A stretch of 64,000 nt of DNA from Dallia pectoralis (Eukaryota > Chordata > Actinopteri > Esociformes > Umbridae), in NCBI GenBank assembly GCA_029465975.1, contig CM055728.1:3307908-3371907 (forward strand), in the 5' to 3' direction. Below the pieces are notes generated by a model, which had not been told where the DNA came from, did not search any database, and saw only the letters and a list, made by a program, of their open reading frames with translations. Positions within the stretch are counted from its first letter, which is position 1; each line of letters begins with the position of its first letter. The translations under genes were made by a program, and so were the position numbers. This document shows, piece by piece, positions 59,701 to 64,000 of this stretch.

Positions 59701-60703
59701 GGAAGGTGACAGACTGGCATACAAAATGAGTAGGAGTGGGCAGGAAGAGCAACAGAAGCGCGGGGTAGGACTGCTTAGTGAACATCAGTCAGTCAGTTCA
59801 CAGCCTGTTTGATCAATATTCACACAATCCGTTACTCCCATCGGTTAATGTTCTGTGCTGAACAGTGCGAAGCAACAAACCACACACACTCGTGCTCGAA
59901 ACACACACACACCCACAGCGCAGCTTTTTTATGTGGAAACCTCCAACGAATGAAGGTTGTGCCGAACACTGCCACATCGTCTTCAGCTCTATCTGCAATT
60001 AGTAGGTGCAGCAGACTGTGGTAATGTGTAATAGAAATCAATTTAGACTTCAGCCAACGCAAGAGTTGAATTGCTGTTGGCTTCCCTCCCTTCCTCCGCC
60101 AGTGGGCATTAGAGTGGGTGTTAGGGGGGGAGGGGTTAGGAGGGAGACGGAGTGGTGATCTGGCACTTACGAAGAGGTGGTTTTAGGAGTTGTTATGGCA
60201 ATGGTCTTTCTTGTATTTTGTTGTCATGGCAACTTCAAGCTCTTGATATCCCTCACACGTGACGACGGGCGAGAGCACTTCACACACCCTTTAACACGCG
60301 ACAGAGCACACACAAACACACATGTCCTTGCAAAATGTCACACCTGGACCACACTCCAGAAATGCAATTTTGTTTTATAGACTAAAACAACCATTATGTT
60401 AATGTCCTGAATCAATAAACATAATGAACCAAGAGTTAAGAAACACACGTGATGAGACAAATGTTGATGAGTTACTTTTGTTTAGTTGAATAACTAAGTG
60501 AATTTCTTTAGTTCTCTTTTCTCAGATTTTTTGTGCTGTTTCAATAGAAAGTAATTCAAATAATTCTACTGTTTCCATGACTACAATGAGAGCGTAGCAG
60601 AGGGTGGGTTTTTAGGTTACCCATTGTTTGAAGCAGTGGTTCCCAACCAGAGGTCATCAACAGGGTACATCATAGGCTTAATAAAACGTACATGATGGGG
60701 GTA

Positions 60704-60950
60704 CTTCAGGGTAGGGCTGAACAATGTTTTGCATTTGCAAAAATATCACAATATTATGAAAGCCGCAAAGGCTGCAATATTTTTAATTTTTTTATATTTT
60801 ATTTTTTTAGGAAGAAAGTGGGGAAAATACAGATTGGCCTGAATCAAAACCCAATCAGTAAGATAATATTGCCTGGTCGTCGTTTCAAATGAGAATGTGT
60901 TCTCAATCGGCCTACCTGGTTAAATAAAGGTTAAATAAAAATACAAATGC
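60704..60950. mobile_element. possible hAT-like left end and LINE/SINE-like tail
   Basis: GTAGGGCTGAACAATGTTTT at about 60713 resembles hAT termini. ACCTGGTTAAATAAAGGTTA near 60915 is a tail found on several common fish retroelements. Neither element is complete. Confidence 0.35.
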
Positions 60951-60957
60951 TGAGTTT

Positions 60958-61282
60958 TAATTTTTTTAAAGACCGTCTAGAGAAGTTCACAGTGTTTAAA
61001 AAGTGCAGTCCACAAGTTTACATATCATATGTTTATTACAGTGACTTTGAGTTATCTAAATACTGAGAATGTTAAAGCCACTTATATTTTTATATTAAGT
61101 TTGTGTTATTTGTTACTGACTTATAATAATGTTCACACCAGGCTTATTTGTCGGCCCTTTATGTTGTCATGATAATTATTACATTTTCACAAGGGTGGAA
61201 GATCAACAAATCAGTCAATATACTACCATAGTGGTGGCCAGAATACTTAGACTATTTGAGCATTTGTTCATTAAGTTGTTAT
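60958..61282 (+). repeat. direct repeat shared with 49083-49405 (second copy)
   Basis: Same orientation and word order as the first copy, at roughly 75-80 percent identity by eye. It lies upstream of a BED-finger frame at 63835-63980, so both copies may be 5' regions of one hAT family. Confidence 0.75.
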
Positions 61283-61392
61283 TAGAAGCTTAATCCAGTA
61301 TTCGGAAGCTTTGTATTTGTAATTCTTCTGCAACAGAACTTTGCAATAGTAGGCTACACTAAAATACGTTTCGTCAGCTTAAGTCTTTTAAT

Positions 61393-63681
61393 ATAGTATA
61401 AAGGGAACACTTGTACAACACACTTATGTGAAATCAAACCGTCCACTTAGGAAGCAACACTTATTGACAAGCACAACCCCCACCTGTGGATGTCGGGCCC
61501 TTATACCACCCTTATGGAGTCTGTTTCTGACCGTCTGAGCAGGCACATGCACATTTGTGGCCTGCTGGAGGTAGGGGTGTGCGATATGACGATATTTAAT
61601 TGTGGACGATTAAAATGTCTCCACAATTCACTTTTTCGGAAATATCGTAGAATCGCGCTCCAGTGCACGTTCAATTAGATGCAGATCTATGGCGTTTTTT
61701 CAGCTACGTATCAACATGCAATGCACGGTGCGCTCGATGTCAGCGTGTTAACACTAGAAGCGCCAACAGCCCATGCCCGCGGGCGTTGCAGTTAGTAATT
61801 AAAATAAATATATAATGTTGAAAAGCTACAGCCTCGTTCTTCCATGACTTTTCCTAAATACGTGCATTTTACCTTGTCCCGTTTTCAGAAACTGGATGCG
61901 TTTTGGTCTGATCTCGTTTTGGTCCGATCTATATTGGACACCGTTTTGGTCTGGTCTATATGAAACTGGATCCGTTTTGGTCTGGTCTATATAAAACTGG
62001 ATGCGTTTTGGTCTGGTCTACATGAAACTTGACGCGTTTTGGTCCGATCTATATGAAACTGGATATATGTAACCGATTAATTTGCTGCGGTCTCATGTGC
62101 ACTCATAACATCACTAATGAACACTGAGCGCAGTGCAACCGGTTAGTATGCGTGTCCTGCTCATGCAGACAAAAGCTGCGAGATATACATAGATAATAGA
62201 TTGATTGGCTTGGTTGAATTTGAATGAACTAGAAAAAAGAGGTAGGCCTACGTTTATAAAGAAATATATGTTTTACTAAATAAACAGAACGAAAATATAA
62301 AACGAAATTGATTAATGTATCTACCGGGTAACAGCAGAATATACCCGACCGTGACCAATATACAAACTGTGTTGTAAAATACGTGTTTCATTGTCTATAG
62401 TGCCTTAGTTACTGGGCTGTAATTACTATAATACATTTTACAAATGTAAATGATCAAATTATACACTGTAGCCTAATGTTTTTATTTCAACAGTCTGTGT
62501 TGCAATATATACGGCCAATCATGCGCAAATCATTTGATTGCGCGTCGCTTGTGATCTAAAATGTTTTAGCATTTATTACATCAAAATAGGACATACAGTT
62601 TGATTGATTTTAATTTATTCGATCTTTAGCAATTTAAATATCATAGCCTGTGCATTTTAAAATCATGGTTTTAATTTTGTATTGTATGGCTACATAAGAC
62701 AATAAATAGGCTACATACTATTTTAGTAAAATGTTTTACTGCATAATTCACAATTCATTTAATTCAGGATGATAACACAGTAGATCATCTGATGCTGTAG
62801 ATGGATGGCAGGTTACACAGTGAATGGATGGTGAAGCTGCGGATGAGAATGAAGGTGCTTCTTTGCACCATTGCACTTCCTTTAAATATACACGTGATTA
62901 AAATATGCTACTTTAATTTTTTTTTCCCTTTTATGTTTTGTTACCTTGTAACGCTATATTCTTTAAATGGAGATATAATTTGCTTGTATTGCAGCTCAGT
63001 AATTAGCAAAATAGTCTTAAAAAGCAACATGAAAAAGAATCGTGATAAAATCGTGAATCGTGATTTTTCCTGAAAAAATCGTGATATGATATTTTTCCCA
63101 TATCGCCCACCCCTAGCTGGAGGTCATTTGCAGGGCTCTGGCAGTGCTCTTTCTGCTCATCCTTGCACAAAGGCGGAGGTAAGGGTCCTGCTGCTGGGTT
63201 GTTGCCCTCCTACGGCCTCCTCCACATCTCCTGATGTACTGGCGTGTTTCCTGGTAGCGCCTCCATGCTCTGGCCACTACGCTGACAGACACAGCAAACC
63301 TTCTTGCCACAGCTCACATTGATGTGCCATCCTGGATGAGCTGCACAACCTGAGCCACGTGTGTGGGTTGTAGACTCCGTCTCGTGCTAGCACTAGTCAA
63401 AGCACCGCCAGCATTCAAAAGTGACCAAAACATCAGCCAGGAAGCATAGGAACTGAGAAGTGGTCTGTGGTCACCACCTGCAGAACCACTCCTTTATTGG
63501 GGGTGTCTTGCTAATTGCCTATAATTTCCATCTGTTGTCTATTCCATTTGCACAACCACATGTGAAATTGATTGTCAATCAGTGTTGCTTCCTAAGTGGA
63601 CAGTTTGATTTCACAGAAGTGTGATTGACTTGGAGTTACATTGTGTTGTTTAAACGTTCCCATATTGTTTTGAGCAGTGTA
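61393..63681 (-). mobile_element. Tc1-like element, deleted, split by a hAT insertion
   Basis: Left arm AAATCAAACCGTCCACTTAG (from about 61431) and the complement of the right arm, AAATCAAACTGTCCACTTAG, are long inverted repeats; the right end finishes TTTGAGCAGTGTA at 63681. On the minus strand, 63310-63113 encodes a helix-turn-helix typical of Tc1-family transposases (MARRFAVSVSVVARAWRRYQ, then TTQQQDPYLRLCAR and STARALQ). The frame resumes beyond the hAT at about 61563 and downwards, then runs straight into the left arm, so the catalytic domain is deleted. Confidence 0.78.
61572..63115. mobile_element. 1.54-kb hAT element with perfect 8-bp duplication
   Basis: Ends TAGGGGTGTGCGATATGACG and (complement) TAGGGGTGGGCGATATGGGA are flanked by GCTGGAGG (61564-61571, 63116-63123). 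It belongs by termini with the element at 53167-54346. Internally it carries GTTTTGGTCTGGTCTATATG repeats (about 61900-62070) and blocks near-identical to parts of the 31623-42792 element. No transposase frame is visible, so it is non-autonomous. Confidence 0.88.
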
Positions 63682-63804
63682 CATAAACAAAATAGAGCTT
63701 CTAACTGGTTTTAAAGTATCATAATATTCATTGCATAGCCACATCGCCTGATTTGCTGATTCGCCTCACCTTAGTGCGCAGTTGTTCACTTTACTTTCCA
63801 CATT

Positions 63805-63980
63805 TCTAAGCTACTGCAGTCAAAGATTCAGCCAAAGGTATCTTTGGTGTGGAAAAAATGTACAGTATCGGATGATAAAGAAATGCTCATTGCCAAATAT
63901 GCGACCAGAAATTTGTATACCATGGAGGCACGACAAGTTTGTTGAGTCATATCAAACATATAAGTATATTGAATCTTATT
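63805..63980 (+). pseudogene. BED-type zinc finger of a hAT transposase, frameshifted
   Basis: One frame gives SLVWKKCTVSDDKE; one base later in frame the sequence continues NAHCQICDQKFVYHGGTTSL then LSHIKHI. Together these are a complete BED finger (Trp, Cys-x2-Cys, His-x4-His) split by a single missing base near 63879. A stop follows shortly after (about 63985). It is probably the first coding exon of a hAT element whose 5' region is the repeat at 60958-61282 and whose remainder lies beyond the window. Confidence 0.7.
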
Positions 63981-64000
63981 TGAGCATTGCTGAGTAACTA

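Larger units (their letters stand above)
45106..64000 (+). other. prkar2a-like intron 1 (at least 18.9 kb), transposon-rich
   Basis: No further prkar2a exon is recognised up to the window end. 45106-48916 has no recognised element except a TA run at about 45737-45760. 48917-57448 is framed by inverted repeats and packed with nested elements. 57449-60700 shows nothing recognised except a CA-rich run near 59880-59910. 60700-64000 is again element-rich. Open frames here belong to mobile elements or are chance. Confidence 0.7.

Noticed and set aside
1..64000. tRNA, rRNA or microRNA genes
   Set aside because: I saw no A/B-box plus cloverleaf or other convincing structural RNA; a covariance-model search would be needed to exclude them.

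Overview
This window is nuclear DNA from a vertebrate, almost certainly a teleost fish. Genes are split into short exons with GT-AG introns, the coding exons match vertebrate families, and the repeats are typical of ray-finned fish (Tc1-like, hAT with BED fingers, Harbinger, SCAN-type Gypsy, RTE/Rex-like LINE tails). Some repeats resemble ones I associate with pikes and salmonids, but the species cannot be fixed from the sequence. Three host genes lie head-to-tail on the + strand: the 3' two thirds of an SLC26 anion exchanger (slc26a6-like, 2847-17218), a complete seven-exon monoglyceride lipase (mgll-like, 18771-28788), and the first coding exon of a type II-alpha cAMP-dependent protein kinase regulatory subunit (prkar2a-like, 44859-45105). 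The rest of prkar2a lies beyond the window, behind an intron of at least 18.9 kb. SLC26A6 and PRKAR2A are close neighbours in human 3p21.31, which supports the assignments; the lipase between them is the unexpected neighbour. The three genes have separate jobs (apical anion exchange, monoacylglycerol hydrolysis, PKA docking) and I see no sign of a shared pathway. Layout: 1-2745 is an intronic 42-bp minisatellite with higher-order structure. 2847-17218 holds 14 slc26a6-like exons, interrupted by a 104-bp array that copies an exon-intron boundary, a Tc1-like element, a Harbinger derivative, and a decayed minus-strand SCAN/Gypsy retroelement that contains a 32-bp minisatellite. 18771-about 31110 is mgll with a long putative 3' UTR. 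31623-42792 is an 11.2-kb hAT-type element with a perfect 8-bp target duplication. Nested in it is a 9.3-kb element (about 32350-41688) that carries a frameshifted transposase gene and a spliced DUF4806-type partner gene. 44859-45105 is prkar2a exon 1. 45106-64000 is its intron, a stack of nested hAT, MITE, LINE and Tc1-like elements. Five hAT-type insertions in the window have perfect 8-bp target duplications, so their order of insertion can be read. The least ordinary items are the two-gene transposon inside the hAT, the tandemly repeated splice donors (3853-4722) and acceptor-like units (about 24830-25200), and the lipase's N-terminal extension and altered redox cysteines.
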